Shown here: in pieces, positions 52,877-62,912 of the stretch
How positions within the stretch are numbered: position 1 is the stretch's first letter
How the letters are laid out: each line of letters starts with the position of its first letter
Assembly: GCA_036702865.1 (NCBI GenBank)
Contig: DATNQD010000064.1
Location: 1-64,000 of the forward strand
Length of the DNA stretch: 64,000 nucleotides
Direction: 5' to 3'
Source: Trichocoleus sp.
GTDB taxonomy: Bacteria; Cyanobacteriota; Cyanobacteriia; Elainellales; Elainellaceae
The notes under the pieces: model-generated
The model's database searches: none
What the model saw: only the letters and a program-made list of their open reading frames with translations
What the model was told of the DNA's origin: nothing
Translations under genes and position numbers: made by a program

Positions 52877-53494
52877 ATGCATCAAGCAACTGGGTTGGCG
52901 ATGAGATCAAAAAGTCGATTTTTTCAATGTCGCTTGTTCAGCTTAATAGGTTTATTGCTTCTATTCAGCCTTATCCCAGTTCGTTTAGCGATCGCTGCTT
53001 ATCAAGTTCCCCGTCCTCAAGCCATTCTTGTACTAGGGGGTGATCCTCACCGTGAAAAAGCAGCAGCTCAAATTGCTCGATCTTATTCATCATTAGATGT
53101 TTGGGTTTCCAGCGGTTCATCGCCAGCAGATATCGATAGTATCTTTCAAGCAGCAGCAGTGCCTCAGAGCCGCATTCATCTCGACTATCGTGCTACAGAT
53201 ACCGTTACGAACTTTACAACGCTCGTTCCAGAATTGAAGCAACATCAAATTCAACACCTCTACCTAATCACTTCTGACTTCCACATGCCCAGGGCAAGAG
53301 CGATCGCCACGCTTATTTTGGGCAGTCAAGGAATCACATTTACACCCATTACTGTGCTTTCTGACGAACCGCAAGAACCCCCACTATCAACAGTGCGAGA
53401 TGTAGGACGATCGCTTCTCTGGATTGTGACAGGTCGAACAGGTGCAAATTTTGGTCGATTGCTTGAAAGCAGATTTCCAGAAATTGCTGATTGA
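52877..53494 (+). CDS. YdcF/ElyC family protein (DUF218)
   Basis: A 205-residue protein with one N-terminal membrane helix (LFSLIGLLLLFSLIPVRLAI) after a basic start, then a periplasmic DUF218 domain. QAILVLGGDPHREKAAAQIA near 45 is the nucleotide-like Gly-rich opening, VSSGSSPADI follows, YRATDTVTNFTTLVPEL near 115 carries the conserved Asn/Thr region, and LYLITSDFHMPRARAI near 140 the SDFH motif. Family members influence envelope and undecaprenyl-carrier metabolism (ElyC, SanA). Start is ATG 52877; TTG 52871 and ATG 52901 are alternatives. Confidence 0.88.
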   Translation: MHQATGLAMRSKSRFFQCRLFSLIGLLLLFSLIPVRLAIAAYQVPRPQAILVLGGDPHREKAAAQIARSYSSLDVWVSSGSSPADIDSIFQAAAVPQSRIHLDYRATDTVTNFTTLVPELKQHQIQHLYLITSDFHMPRARAIATLILGSQGITFTPITVLSDEPQEPPLSTVRDVGRSLLWIVTGRTGANFGRLLESRFPEIAD

Positions 53495-53592
53495 ATTGTG
53501 AACAACACTTTGAAGAAGATCTCTTCAGCAACTGTACGGATTTGTAGTGCGATGGATGAATGGGTGAGTAGAACCTTGCTGACCATCCTGCA

Positions 53593-54201
53593 ATGAAGAT
53601 TGACGAAGCACAAATTAATATTCCTGGAATGCGACTCGATCGCTACAAACTTGGTGATTATACTCCCGGTGCGCCTTACTGGAAACAGCTTTTGTGGTAC
53701 TTTATTGGTTCACCGCTGGTAAAGAGCTATTGGCTGCCATTTTCATCCCTTAAGGTATTGCTACTGCGCTACTTTGGAGCAACGATCGGGCAAGGGGTGC
53801 GCATTAAACCGGGTGTGCGTGTCAAGTTCCCCTGGCGATTAAGCATTGGTGACTTTACCTGGATTGGCGAAGATGTTTGGTTAGACAACCTGGCATTGAT
53901 TGAGATAGAAAGTCATGTTTGCCTGTCGCAGGGCGTTTATCTCTGCACCGGGAATCACAACTGGAGCCATCCAGAGTTTCAATTGCAATGTGCGCCAATT
54001 TCTGTGGGAGCAGGCAGCTGGTTAGCGGCGCGATCGATTATTGGTCCTGGCGTCACAATCGGTCAGGGAGCCATATTAGCACTCGGAGGCGTGACCGGAC
54101 GATCGCTCGAACCGATGACAATTTATGCCGGAAATCCAGCTCAGCCAATCAAAAAACGACAGTACCAATTTCAACAGGAAAATGGTGTAAGCTGCTGCTG
54201 A
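53593..54201 (+). CDS. WcaF-family hexapeptide acetyltransferase
   Basis: A 202-residue left-handed beta-helix acyltransferase. The N-terminal YTPGAPYWKQLLWYFIG and the helix SSLKVLLLRYFGATIGQG are typical of WcaF-type colanic acid acetyltransferases. Hexapeptide turns run from IKPGVRVKFPWRLSIGDFTW to IGPGVTIGQGAILALGG. The catalytic His is in CTGNHNWSHPEF near 117, and the end cap is IYAGNPAQPIKKRQY. It probably O-acetylates a repeat-unit sugar. It is the last clear polysaccharide gene in the window. Confidence 0.9.
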   Translation: MKIDEAQINIPGMRLDRYKLGDYTPGAPYWKQLLWYFIGSPLVKSYWLPFSSLKVLLLRYFGATIGQGVRIKPGVRVKFPWRLSIGDFTWIGEDVWLDNLALIEIESHVCLSQGVYLCTGNHNWSHPEFQLQCAPISVGAGSWLAARSIIGPGVTIGQGAILALGGVTGRSLEPMTIYAGNPAQPIKKRQYQFQQENGVSCC

Positions 54202-54342
54202 TGCAGGCTTATCTCGTAAGACAGACAAGAATTGAGATTAAAGTCAACCCTTGACAGAAGCAAAGCGTTTGTTTTGCCAGTACAACAGAGTTAGATGGTC
54301 AAAAGTGTTTGTGCTGTTGCTGATGGCTCGAGGGTGGTTCGC

Positions 54343-54771
54343 ATGGCTTCTAAGAAGGAATATCGAATTTTAGTAGTGGATGATATCGCTGACAATTCAT
54401 TCCTGCTCACAACTTTCCTTGAATCTGAAGGATATACGGTTGATGTTGCAACCAGTGGAAAGACGGCATTTCAGAAAATGCAATCTCATCCACCCGATCT
54501 CGTGATGCTTGATGTGATGATGCCTGACATGAACGGGTATGAACTCACTCGTAAAATCCGTCATGACAGCCAACTCCGATCGATCCCTGTGGTGCTGGTG
54601 ACGGCACATATTCAGTCTTGCCGCATTAAAGGAATCGCGGTAGGCGCAACTGACTTTATCTACAAACCGATCGATTTATCAGAGCTGGGATCACGCCTGG
54701 AGCGAATCTTGCAGCATCAAAATGCTCGTAGCGCTTACGAATTTTTCTCGCCGCCTACCAGTTCTGCATAA
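54343..54771 (+). CDS. Response regulator, receiver domain only
   Basis: A CheY-like single-domain response regulator of 142 residues. Acidic pocket VVDDIADN near 10, phospho-acceptor Asp in LVMLDVMMPDMNGYEL near 54, Thr in VVLVTAHIQ near 83, and Lys in FIYKPIDLSELGSRL near 105 are all present. There is no output domain. ATG 54343 has GAGGGTGG upstream; ATG 54295 would add 16 residues. No histidine kinase is adjacent on the same strand; the PAS kinase at 57.5 kb is a possible but unsupported partner. It ends 28 bp from the convergent ABC-F gene. Confidence 0.9.
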   Translation: MASKKEYRILVVDDIADNSFLLTTFLESEGYTVDVATSGKTAFQKMQSHPPDLVMLDVMMPDMNGYELTRKIRHDSQLRSIPVVLVTAHIQSCRIKGIAVGATDFIYKPIDLSELGSRLERILQHQNARSAYEFFSPPTSSA

Positions 54772-54795
54772 CCTCAGTCAGAATTGATTCTGAGG
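54772..54795. terminator. Hairpin between convergent genes
   Basis: The 28-bp gap holds overlapping inverted repeats: cctcag with ctgagg, and tcagaat with attctga around tg. There is no long T-run on either side. It probably serves as a weak bidirectional terminator. Confidence 0.4.
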
Positions 54796-54799
54796 AAAA

Positions 54800-56719
54800 T
54801 TAGCTGAGCCGTTCAGCCAGTTCTAACCAGCGCTCGGTGGAAACGTCGATCGTTTGGGTCAGCTCAGCAAGACGGTTTGTGAGCTGCTGCATCTCTGTGA
54901 AATCAGTGGGTGGCTCGTTATAAAGTTGCTTTTCGAGATTTTCTTTTTCCGCTTCCATCTCCGGAATCTGAGCTTCTAGTGTTTCGTATTCTCGCTTTTC
55001 CTTAAAAGACAGCTTGCGTGGCTTTGCGTTGTCTGAGTCGGGCGATTCAGTTTGTGGTTTTGCTTTCGAGGTAGAGACTTTCGGTTCTTGCCGACTGGAT
55101 TCTGCTTCTTCTTCGGTTTTTTTATAATCCAAGTACACAGAATAGTTGCCGGGATATTGGCGCACATTTCCGCCTGGCTCCAGCGCAAACACCGTATCAA
55201 TGGTTCGATCGAGAAAATAGCGATCGTGCGATACGACAATGACGCAGCCATTAAAGTCTTCAAGGTACTCTTCTAGAACTGCGAGCGTTTGCACATCTAA
55301 ATCGTTGGTTGGCTCGTCTAGAATCAGCACATTTGGCGCACTCATGAGAATTCGCAGCAGGAACAAACGACGTTTTTCTCCACCCGACAGCTTATGAATT
55401 GGGGCATATTGTTGATTGGGTGGAAACAGAAACCGCTCTAGCATTTGGGAGGCTGTAACGATTTCCCCATCGGCTGTTTTGACAAGTTCTGCCACGCTCT
55501 TGAGGTAGTCAATGACTCGCTGATCTTCATTCAAATTGAGGTCATCAGAATGTTGATTGAAATAGCCGATATGAATGGTGGAACCCAACTCCACTATGCC
55601 GGAATCTGGCTGAACCTGTCCGGTGATGATATTCATCAGCGTGGATTTGCCTGCCCCATTGCTGCCAATAATGCCGACCCGATCTTCAGGGCTGAAGGAA
55701 TAGGTGAAGTCTTTGATTAAGGTGCGATCGTTGTAAGCCTTGCTCACTGCTATTAGATCAATCACCTTTTTACCAATTCGCCGACCTGCCGTCGAAATCT
55801 CCACTTTGCCCTGTTTCTGCTTAAATTCCTGGTTCTGCATTTCCCGAACTCGATCGATCCGGGCTTTCTGTTTGGTGCTGCGGGCTTTAGGTCCACGCTT
55901 TAGCCATTCCAGTTCTCGGCGCAGCACGCCTGCATGTTTCCGTTGCGTACTTATTGCAGACTCTTCAGATTCGGCTTTTTTCTCCAGATAATAAGCATAG
56001 TTGCCTGAGTAGGCATAGAGATCAGCGCGATCGATTTCGAGAATTCGGTTGGTGACACGATCGAGGAAATAGCGATCGTGGGTGATGAGTAGGAGTGCGC
56101 CCCGATAGCGGTTGAGATATCCCTGGAGCCATTCCACAGACAGTGCATCCAGATGGTTCGTTGGCTCGTCCATCAGCAGCACATCAGGTTCAGAGAGGAG
56201 AGCCGCTGCTAACGCAATTCGCTTACGGTAGCCACCGGAGAGATCGCCAATTCGCGCCTCATAATCCTGGATGCCCAGCTTGCTTAAAATAATTTTGGCG
56301 TTGGTTTCCAGTTCCCAGGCTCCAGTTGCTTCCATCCGTTGAGACAGACTGGAAAGACGCGAGATCATCTGTTCAGCGTTGCCCTGCCCATGTTCCATCT
56401 TGCTGGAGAGTTCTTCATACTCGCGCACCAGGGACATCTGTTCGTCGCTGTCGGCAAAGACTTGCTGAAGGACAGTGTGATTTTCATCGAGTTCGGGTTG
56501 CTGGGGCAGGTAGACAATCCGTGATCCTGCGTTGACCCAGATTTCGCCACTGTCGATCGGCTCTAGCCCTGCAATCATCTTCAAGAGCGTTGATTTGCCC
56601 GAACCGTTGGTGCCAATCAGCCCAACCTTATCGCCTTCATCCAGGCTAAAGCTGGCATCCCGCAGGATTTCTTTGATACCAAAGTCTTTAAAGACCGATC
56701 GAAGCGTGAAGATAGTCAT
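54800..56719 (-). CDS. uup: ABC-F family ATPase, Uup-like
   Basis: A soluble twin-ATPase protein of 639 residues without membrane helices, acting on ribosomes and, for Uup, on branched DNA. First cassette: Walker A GTNGSGKST near 38, signature LSGGYRKRIALAAAL near 159, Walker B VLLMDEPTNHLD near 180. The ABC-F linker follows (RRELEWLKRGPKARSTKQKA near 266). Second cassette: GSNGAGKST near 352, LSGGEKRRLFLLRIL near 448, VLILDEPTNDLD near 470. The last 90 residues form the Uup-type C-terminal coiled coil (KREYETLEAQIPEMEAEKEN). The other ABC-F branches are less likely because of this tail. Confidence 0.9.
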   Translation of the reverse strand: MTIFTLRSVFKDFGIKEILRDASFSLDEGDKVGLIGTNGSGKSTLLKMIAGLEPIDSGEIWVNAGSRIVYLPQQPELDENHTVLQQVFADSDEQMSLVREYEELSSKMEHGQGNAEQMISRLSSLSQRMEATGAWELETNAKIILSKLGIQDYEARIGDLSGGYRKRIALAAALLSEPDVLLMDEPTNHLDALSVEWLQGYLNRYRGALLLITHDRYFLDRVTNRILEIDRADLYAYSGNYAYYLEKKAESEESAISTQRKHAGVLRRELEWLKRGPKARSTKQKARIDRVREMQNQEFKQKQGKVEISTAGRRIGKKVIDLIAVSKAYNDRTLIKDFTYSFSPEDRVGIIGSNGAGKSTLMNIITGQVQPDSGIVELGSTIHIGYFNQHSDDLNLNEDQRVIDYLKSVAELVKTADGEIVTASQMLERFLFPPNQQYAPIHKLSGGEKRRLFLLRILMSAPNVLILDEPTNDLDVQTLAVLEEYLEDFNGCVIVVSHDRYFLDRTIDTVFALEPGGNVRQYPGNYSVYLDYKKTEEEAESSRQEPKVSTSKAKPQTESPDSDNAKPRKLSFKEKREYETLEAQIPEMEAEKENLEKQLYNEPPTDFTEMQQLTNRLAELTQTIDVSTERWLELAERLS

Positions 56720-56816
56720 GGGTTCGAGGATAGCCGTCAGTAAACTAGTCTAACGCTGCCTTGGGTCAAACCGTCTCTATAATCGAGGCAGTTGTGCTTG
56801 CCTGCAAATTTCATCC

Positions 56817-57455
56817 ATGAACCAACCCAACTCAAATCTCCAGTGGCTCACCTGGGCACAAAAACTTCAGGCGATCGCCCAAAATGGCTTGTTCTATAGC
56901 GAAAATCCTTTTGATCACGATCGATACCGTCAGATCCAACAGGTTGCAGCCGAGATCATAGCGACTTATGCCGAGATCAAATTTGATGCTGTGCTGAATT
57001 TATTTGAGCAAGAAACAGGCTACGCGACACCAAAAGTCGATGTGCGGGGAGCGGTGTTTCAAAACGATCGAATTTTACTGGTCAAGGAACGCATTGATGG
57101 GGGTTGGACATTGCCAGGAGGGTGGGTAGATGTGGGAGAACCGCCCAGTTTAGCGATCGAGCGAGAGATTTTTGAGGAGTCGGGCTATCAAACAAAGGCT
57201 GTGAAAGCGTTAATGGTGGTCGATCGTGACCATCCCCGTCATGAACATCCACCTCTCCCAGTGCAGATCTACAAGCTGTTTTTCTTATGTGAACTGCTAG
57301 GCGGAACAGCGACCGAAAGCAACGAAACGGATGGGGTTGACTTCTTTGCCGAAGACGAAATTCCGCCTTTGTCTTTGAGCCGGGTTGTGCCATCCCAAAT
57401 TACTCGCTTATTTGAGCATTATCGCCATCCGGATCTGCCCACTGATTTCGATTAG
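56817..57455 (+). CDS. NUDIX hydrolase with N-terminal helical domain
   Basis: A 212-residue pyrophosphohydrolase. Residues about 5-70 form the helical NUDIX-associated N-domain (WLTWAQKLQAIAQNGLFY) seen in the RDD/ADP-ribose-type branch. The catalytic domain begins KVDVRGAVFQNDRILLVKE. The NUDIX box is complete at about 102-124 (GWVDVGEPPSLAIEREIFEE, then SGYQ), including the metal-binding Glu residues. The substrate is a nucleoside diphosphate linked to another group, but which one is not readable. It is divergent from the ABC-F gene with a 97-bp gap and converges on the kinase gene. Confidence 0.92.
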   Translation: MNQPNSNLQWLTWAQKLQAIAQNGLFYSENPFDHDRYRQIQQVAAEIIATYAEIKFDAVLNLFEQETGYATPKVDVRGAVFQNDRILLVKERIDGGWTLPGGWVDVGEPPSLAIEREIFEESGYQTKAVKALMVVDRDHPRHEHPPLPVQIYKLFFLCELLGGTATESNETDGVDFFAEDEIPPLSLSRVVPSQITRLFEHYRHPDLPTDFD

Positions 57456-57465
57456 CGATCGTCAG

Positions 57466-59235
57466 TTAACGGGTTGAGGCTGTTTCCCCCACTTGCTCCG
57501 CTTGGTCGTTCCCTTCCTTCAAGATAGAGTCGCTGGATTGCCAAATTGGAATCTCAATCAAAAATTCTGTGCCTTGATTGGGTTCGGAGAAGCAGCGGAG
57601 TGAGCCGCCGTGTTTTTGAATGATTTGGTAGCTGATAGACATCCCCAGCCCTGTCCCTTTGCCGATCGGTTTTGTGGTGAAAAATGGATCAAAAATGCGG
57701 TTCAGCTTTGACTTGGAAATGCCTGAGCCTGTATCGATAAACCGGATCAGAATATGATCATTTTGTTGTTCTGTGATGATCCGAATCTGCGGAGGAGCAG
57801 CAATCATCTGTGCCTGAGAGCTGTTTTGTTCCTGGTCTTCCAGAGCATCGATCGCATTACTCAAGATGTTCATAAAGACCTGATTGAGCTGTCCGGCAAA
57901 ACATTCCACTAAAGGTAAATTGCCGTATTCTTTGAGCACGCAAATCTCATGATGATCCGGTTTCGCTTTGATGCGGTTCTGCAAAATGAGCAGTGTACTA
58001 TCAATGCCCTCATGAATATCTACCGCTTTCATTTCGGCTTCATCCATGCGTGAAAAATTGCGGAGTGAGGCAACAATCTTTTGAATTCGCTCTGCACCCA
58101 CTCGAATTGAAGCAATAAGCTTGGGTAAGTCTTCCACCAAAAATTCCAGGTCGATCGCCTCTGCTGCTGCCTGAATTTCGGTCACTGGATGGGGATAGTG
58201 TTTCTGATAAAGCTTCAGCAAATTCAGCAGATCTTGGGTGTACTGGCTGGCGTGGCTGAGGTTGCCATAAATAAAATTAACGGGATTATTAATTTCATGC
58301 GCGACACCCGCTACAAGCTGTCCCAGTGAAGACATTTTTTCACTTTGCACCAGCTGAATCTGCGTGCGTTGAAGTTGATTGAGTGCAGCTTGAAGTTCTT
58401 GGGTTTGCTGCCTTAGTTGTGCCTCTGATTGTTTGAGGGCTTCCTCGGCTTCTTTGCGATCGGTAATATCCCGCACGATGAGCAGCACTTCATCCTCAGC
58501 GGCAATCGCAATCCGAGCTTCTTCGTAGTGCAATGCACCATTAATCGTGAGCTGCTGCTCATAGGTATACATTTCACCCGTTGCTAAGACCTGTTCAATC
58601 GATCGCATTCGCTGTTCTGCAACCTCTGGAGGCAAAACCTCACGAATATTTTTACCAATGCGATCGTTTGGGAAGACAACGAGATGAAAGTCTTTGGGCG
58701 CTTGGCAATCTAAATAGGTTCCATCTCGATGCAGCCGCAGCATCAGGTCGGGAATGGCGTTTAAGAGGGCGCGGCTTCTTGCCTCAGCTTGGCGGACGGC
58801 TTCTTCTGCTTGCTGGCGTTCATGCAGTGCTGCCTGCTGTTCTGTAATCTCAATGATTAAGCCATACCAGAGAACATCCCCGTTTTCTTGCTGCTGTGGA
58901 CGCACAATTGTCTGAATCCATTTCACGCTGTCTTGAAGCAAGACCCGACCCTGCCATTGCCAAACTTGAGCAGTTTGAGCTGATCGATGGAGGAGATGAG
59001 TAAAGCATTCCCGATCTTCGGGGTGAATCTGGTTGAGCAGCAGCGTTCCGTCCTGCTGAAGTGCTTCAGGTGAGATGTGAAATAAGTCCTGACATCCCTC
59101 GCTGACATACTGAAAGGACAATTCCTGGGAACGATAACACAACTGATAAATGACACCAGGAAGATGAGCGAGAAGCTGCTGCACTGTGAAAGGATGCTCC
59201 GCCTGACTGACCTCAGACGATATCGATTTCTCCAT
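57466..59235 (-). CDS. PAS-domain sensor histidine kinase
   Basis: A kinase of about 589 residues with no membrane helix, so a cytosolic sensor. A first PAS/PAC unit lies at about 20-145 (LPGVIYQLCYRSQELSFQYV) and a second at about 165-275 (LLNAIPDLMLRLHRDGTYLD). A coiled coil follows, then the dimerisation/phosphoacceptor helix with His313 (GVAHEINNPVNFI). The ATPase motifs are N-box NAIDALED, G1 FIDTGSGIS and G2 GTGLGMSIS. ATG 59235 is the first ATG; a TTG 17 codons upstream is possible. The signal and partner regulator are unknown. It lies 10 bp tail to tail from the NUDIX gene. Confidence 0.92.
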   Translation of the reverse strand: MEKSISSEVSQAEHPFTVQQLLAHLPGVIYQLCYRSQELSFQYVSEGCQDLFHISPEALQQDGTLLLNQIHPEDRECFTHLLHRSAQTAQVWQWQGRVLLQDSVKWIQTIVRPQQQENGDVLWYGLIIEITEQQAALHERQQAEEAVRQAEARSRALLNAIPDLMLRLHRDGTYLDCQAPKDFHLVVFPNDRIGKNIREVLPPEVAEQRMRSIEQVLATGEMYTYEQQLTINGALHYEEARIAIAAEDEVLLIVRDITDRKEAEEALKQSEAQLRQQTQELQAALNQLQRTQIQLVQSEKMSSLGQLVAGVAHEINNPVNFIYGNLSHASQYTQDLLNLLKLYQKHYPHPVTEIQAAAEAIDLEFLVEDLPKLIASIRVGAERIQKIVASLRNFSRMDEAEMKAVDIHEGIDSTLLILQNRIKAKPDHHEICVLKEYGNLPLVECFAGQLNQVFMNILSNAIDALEDQEQNSSQAQMIAAPPQIRIITEQQNDHILIRFIDTGSGISKSKLNRIFDPFFTTKPIGKGTGLGMSISYQIIQKHGGSLRCFSEPNQGTEFLIEIPIWQSSDSILKEGNDQAEQVGETASTR

Positions 59236-59545
59236 ACTTTGCCCAACTGGATTATTATCTGGAAGGCTCGCTGACTGGTTCTGCAATGTTCCTGGCGATC
59301 GATGGGATCGGATGCAACCTGTATCAACTCTATTTAATTAAGATGCCCTAAATTTAGCTGTGTCCCGCAAGACACCTGAAAGAAAGTGAAGACAGCGATC
59401 GAGTTGCAATTTGCTCCAGCGTCCAAGTATTCTTTCTCCTGAAAATTTTTTGAGTTACCCATCACCCCAACTCAGTATTAAAACTTGCAAAAAAAGTAAG
59501 CGCTTTGCCACTACCCTGGAAACGTTGGGTATAAGAGCCGCTGCT

Positions 59546-60775
59546 ATGGATTTGAAAATTGCCAATGCTTGTTTGCCCGGTCGTGCAGGACAGTGGCAGA
59601 TTGGCATCCAGGGAGAAACGATCGCGGTGATCGAGCCTCTCCTCTCCCAGCCTGCAACCCAGACGATCGATGCTCAAGGACATCTGGTGATTGCGGGTTT
59701 GGTGGATGCTCATATTCATCTCGACAAAGCTCTGCTGCTCGATCGGGCACCTGCAATTGAAGGAACCTTTAACGAGGCAATGAGAGAAACACTGCGCCTC
59801 AAGCAAGCCTTTACAGTTGAAGACATCCAGCAACGGGCAAAGCGAGTTTTAGAGCGGGCGATCGGTTTTGGCATTACAGCCATGCGGAGCCATATCGAGG
59901 TCGATCGGGCAGCAGGACTGACAGGCATGCAGGCACTCTTACCCCTGCGAGAACATTATGCCTGGGGAATTTCGCTCCAGTTAGCAGTTTTTGCCCAAGA
60001 GGGAATCACCAATCAGCCTGGTTCAGTTGCGCTGCTGCGTGAGGCGATGGCAATGGGCGGAGATGTGATCGGTTCTGCGCCTTATGTTGATCCAGATCCG
60101 CAACAAAATATTCAAGCCATTTTTGAGATCGCTGCGGAATTTGACTGTGATGTTGATTTTCACCTCGATTTCTTAGATGATGATGCGCCACTGCTGCTGC
60201 CTTTTGTCATCACAGAAACGATCGCTCGCGGCTGGCAAGGTCGGGTTTGCCTGGGGCACATGACCAAACTCGCAGGGCTACCACCCACTGAACTCGCAGC
60301 GATCGCTCCGGCGATCCGGGAAGCAGGGATTTCAATTCTGGCGCTTCCTGCCTCTGACCTCTATATGATGTCCCGCAAAGATACGCATCATGTTCGTCGT
60401 GGAGTTGCTCCGATTCATCGCCTGGCGGAAGCAGATGTCACTGCTGGGCTGGCAACCAATAATATTCTGAATTTGTTTACGCCCTTTGGGGACGGGGATG
60501 TGCTCAAAATCTGTACGCTGCTGGCTCAAGTTCTACAGTTGGGCACTGTTGCCAGTCATGAAAGCTGTTTAGCAATGGCAACGGATCAAGCAGCCCGATC
60601 GATCGGCATCATGAATCACGGCATTGCGGTCGGCAACCTCGCGGATCTGGTGATTCTGGATGCTGCTTCTGTAACAGAGGCGATCGGTTCAGCCCCCACC
60701 GGACGCACCGTCATTAAATCTGGCAAAGTCGTTGCCCAAAGTAAATTAGAGCAACAGTGGTTTTTGCCTGGATGA
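59546..60775 (+). CDS. Cytosine deaminase-like amidohydrolase
   Basis: A metal-dependent amidohydrolase of 409 residues, closest in pattern to CodA-type cytosine/isocytosine deaminases. The metal-binding HxH is in GLVDAHIHLDKALLLDR near 55-71. Further ligands and base-contact residues lie in DVDFHLDFLDDDAP near 205 and VCLGHMTKLAGLPP near 236. A C-terminal Asp region is present (LATNNILNLFTPFGDGD near 308), and the beta-sandwich closes with HGIAVGNLADLVILDA. ATG 59546 matches the family N-terminus; upstream frame residues do not. The exact base deaminated is not readable. It converges on mtnA with a 19-bp gap. Confidence 0.88.
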   Translation: MDLKIANACLPGRAGQWQIGIQGETIAVIEPLLSQPATQTIDAQGHLVIAGLVDAHIHLDKALLLDRAPAIEGTFNEAMRETLRLKQAFTVEDIQQRAKRVLERAIGFGITAMRSHIEVDRAAGLTGMQALLPLREHYAWGISLQLAVFAQEGITNQPGSVALLREAMAMGGDVIGSAPYVDPDPQQNIQAIFEIAAEFDCDVDFHLDFLDDDAPLLLPFVITETIARGWQGRVCLGHMTKLAGLPPTELAAIAPAIREAGISILALPASDLYMMSRKDTHHVRRGVAPIHRLAEADVTAGLATNNILNLFTPFGDGDVLKICTLLAQVLQLGTVASHESCLAMATDQAARSIGIMNHGIAVGNLADLVILDAASVTEAIGSAPTGRTVIKSGKVVAQSKLEQQWFLPG

Positions 60776-60794
60776 AGAAATAAGTTAAACCTGC

Positions 60795-61853
60795 CTAAAC
60801 CACTTGCTTCATCTGTAAATCAATCAGCTCAGCAGGCTTTACGGCTCCATACTCTGTAATGATTGCGGTGATTAGCTCTGCGGGCGTGACATCAAAGGCA
60901 GGGTTGTAAAACTCAACGCCTGCGGGACAGATGCGCGTATCACCAATTTGATAAACTTCTGTCGGATCGCGTTCTTCGATCGGGATCTGGTCACCGTTTG
61001 CGAGAGAAAAGTCGATCGTTGAAAGGGGAGCAGCAACAAAGAAAGGGACGTTGTGGGCTTGAGCAATGAGGGCAACGCTGTAGGTGCCAATTTTGTTTGC
61101 AGCATCTCCATTGGCAGCAATGCGATCAGCGCCAACGACTACCGCATCAATTTTGCCGAGCTTCATGCAGTGAGCCGCCATGCTGTCAGTAATCAGCGTT
61201 ACGGGGATGCCTTCCTGCACACATTCCCAGGTAGTGAGCTTGGCACCCTGCATGCGGGGACGAGTTTCATCAGCGTAGACGCGCTCTAGCCTGCCTTCTT
61301 TCCAAGCCGATCGAACGACCCCTAAAGCAGTTCCGTAGCCTCCGGTTGCGAGTGCCCCAGCGTTACAATGAGTCAGAAGTCGCAGTTGAGCGGGCTGGGA
61401 TGGCAGCACCTTTAGACCCTGCGCTCCGATCGCCTCACAGGTCTCAATATCTTCAATGCGGATTGCTTCAGCCGTTTTCAACATCACTTCTTTGATGTAA
61501 TCGACTGAGCCAAGTGTTTGTCGAGCAGTACGCAGCATTCGTTCGATCGCCCAAAACAGATTCACTGCGGTGGGTCGGGTTGCTCGTAGCTTCTGGGCAA
61601 CTTGTTCCAGATGGGTCAAAAACTGATCTCGATCGCTGGTCTGAGTTTCTCTTGCTCCCAAATACATCCCATAAGCTGCCGCAATTCCGATCGCAGGAGC
61701 ACCGCGAACAATCATCGTTTTGATTGCCAGCACCATGTCATCCAGGCGGCTAATTTCAACGACTGCAAACTCCTGGGGCAGATTGGTCTGGTCGATCAGT
61801 CTGACATGATCTTGATACCAAAAGACTGGGAAAACCTGAGAAGAAAATGACAT
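60795..61853 (-). CDS. mtnA: S-methyl-5-thioribose-1-phosphate isomerase
   Basis: Isomerises methylthioribose-1-phosphate to methylthioribulose-1-phosphate in the methionine salvage pathway. The 352 residues match the family. [20 protein letters not shown] near 48-67 binds substrate, Cys163 in [19 protein letters not shown] and Asp243 in [13 protein letters not shown] correspond to the catalytic pair of the Bacillus enzyme, and [16 protein letters not shown] near 195 is a family signature. Other salvage genes are not nearby. No SAM-responsive riboswitch is visible upstream. It could instead be a related aldose-phosphate isomerase, but the fit to MtnA is good. Confidence 0.96.
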   Translation of the reverse strand: MSFSSQVFPVFWYQDHVRLIDQTNLPQEFAVVEISRLDDMVLAIKTMIVRGAPAIGIAAAYGMYLGARETQTSDRDQFLTHLEQVAQKLRATRPTAVNLFWAIERMLRTARQTLGSVDYIKEVMLKTAEAIRIEDIETCEAIGAQGLKVLPSQPAQLRLLTHCNAGALATGGYGTALGVVRSAWKEGRLERVYADETRPRMQGAKLTTWECVQEGIPVTLITDSMAAHCMKLGKIDAVVVGADRIAANGDAANKIGTYSVALIAQAHNVPFFVAAPLSTIDFSLANGDQIPIEERDPTEVYQIGDTRICPAGVEFYNPAFDVTPAELITAIITEYGAVKPAELIDLQMKQVV

Positions 61854-62287
61854 ACCACATCTCGCCAGCAGTGACAGAGATCTAATTTACCGCACATTGC
61901 CTCTGGATGGATAATCCAGTTGCGGTCAGCAAATTGCAGGCAAGTATCCCTGAGATTAGCGCATTTAGATTGGCGCACTCGATGCGATCGTCTGACAACC
62001 CGCTTGAGCCAGATTTTTTCAGCCTCAATTCTATCCTCTGAGTAAACCGCCTTAAGACATAGGACAGCCAGCAGTAGATCGATCAGACTGAAAGAGCCAA
62101 ACTGATGGAATTCAGAGTTCTCTAAACGGTTGTTTGAGAAGTCGCAATTATCTGTCCGCTCTTCCTAGTTTCCCTTTTGTTTAAAGGAACTGAGCGCCTC
62201 AAAGTCTCTGTTGAAGAGATTTAGGTTTAAGACGGTCAGGATCAAAGCTTTTCAAGCACCTTCCGAGACAGTTTGGATTGAATAAGT
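61854..62287. other. Divergent intergenic region upstream of mtnA
   Basis: A 434-bp gap between mtnA and a membrane-protein gene. I see no gene, no S-box-like fold, and no tRNA. It must hold both promoters; no clear -10/-35 pair stands out. Confidence 0.45.
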
Positions 62288-62785
62288 TTGACTAAAAGCG
62301 ATCGAATATCTCGTTTTTACCTCAGAAAATACAGCGTTGTTTCAGAGATTTGGCTTATGCGAGTAGGTCCTGGTGCATTTGGTACATTCGTTTACTATTT
62401 CGTCCTATCTGCTGTTATTTTGTCGATCTCCGCTTCCTTTATTTTTGACCGCGAAACCGGGATCCCACAACAGATTTCAGTGGTTGGGGGAGTCATCATT
62501 GCCTCCATTAGCACCTACTTTAATCGCACTGTGATCACACCCTTCTCGATCAGTAATGGAGCAGAGTTTTTGAATCAATTCAAGGCAATTCTGACTGCAT
62601 CTGGCTACCAACAAGTTGAGCAGATTGATGAAGTGTCTATTTTTGAGCGATCGAAGCAAAAGTGGCTTTCCGGAAAAATATTCCTTCGGACAGAAGCAGA
62701 ACAAGCCACAATCGCAGGCCGGGCAGCCCAAGTTCGTCGGATTCGGCAACAGCTTGAAGCCGCTCATTTAGTCCAAGAAGTATGA
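62288..62785 (+). CDS. Small membrane protein, unknown function
   Basis: A 165-residue protein with two hydrophobic helices, at about 28-50 (GAFGTFVYYFVLSAVILSIS) and about 63-80 (ISVVGGVIIASISTYF), then a soluble C-terminal half with GAEFLNQFKAILTASGYQQV and a basic helical tail. The start is uncertain: TTG 62288 gives a basic, juxtamembrane-like N-terminus, while ATG 62357 would begin right at the first helix. I keep TTG. I recognise no family. It is followed by another small cyanobacterial gene on the same strand. Confidence 0.6.
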   Translation: MTKSDRISRFYLRKYSVVSEIWLMRVGPGAFGTFVYYFVLSAVILSISASFIFDRETGIPQQISVVGGVIIASISTYFNRTVITPFSISNGAEFLNQFKAILTASGYQQVEQIDEVSIFERSKQKWLSGKIFLRTEAEQATIAGRAAQVRRIRQQLEAAHLVQEV

Positions 62786-62912
62786 CTCTAGATTGCGCGA
62801 TCGTAAAAGTAAGAGAAGATACGTAAACTTTCTTTTCTGGAGCACTTAACGCTCGCCATTTTTGAGAAGCTGTGAGACTATAAAGAAAATCTTAAGAAGT
62901 TTAGGTTCACCA

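Noticed and set aside
61854-62287. SAM riboswitch upstream of mtnA
   Set aside because: No S-box or SAM-II-like core, and no terminator hairpin, can be found in the leader.
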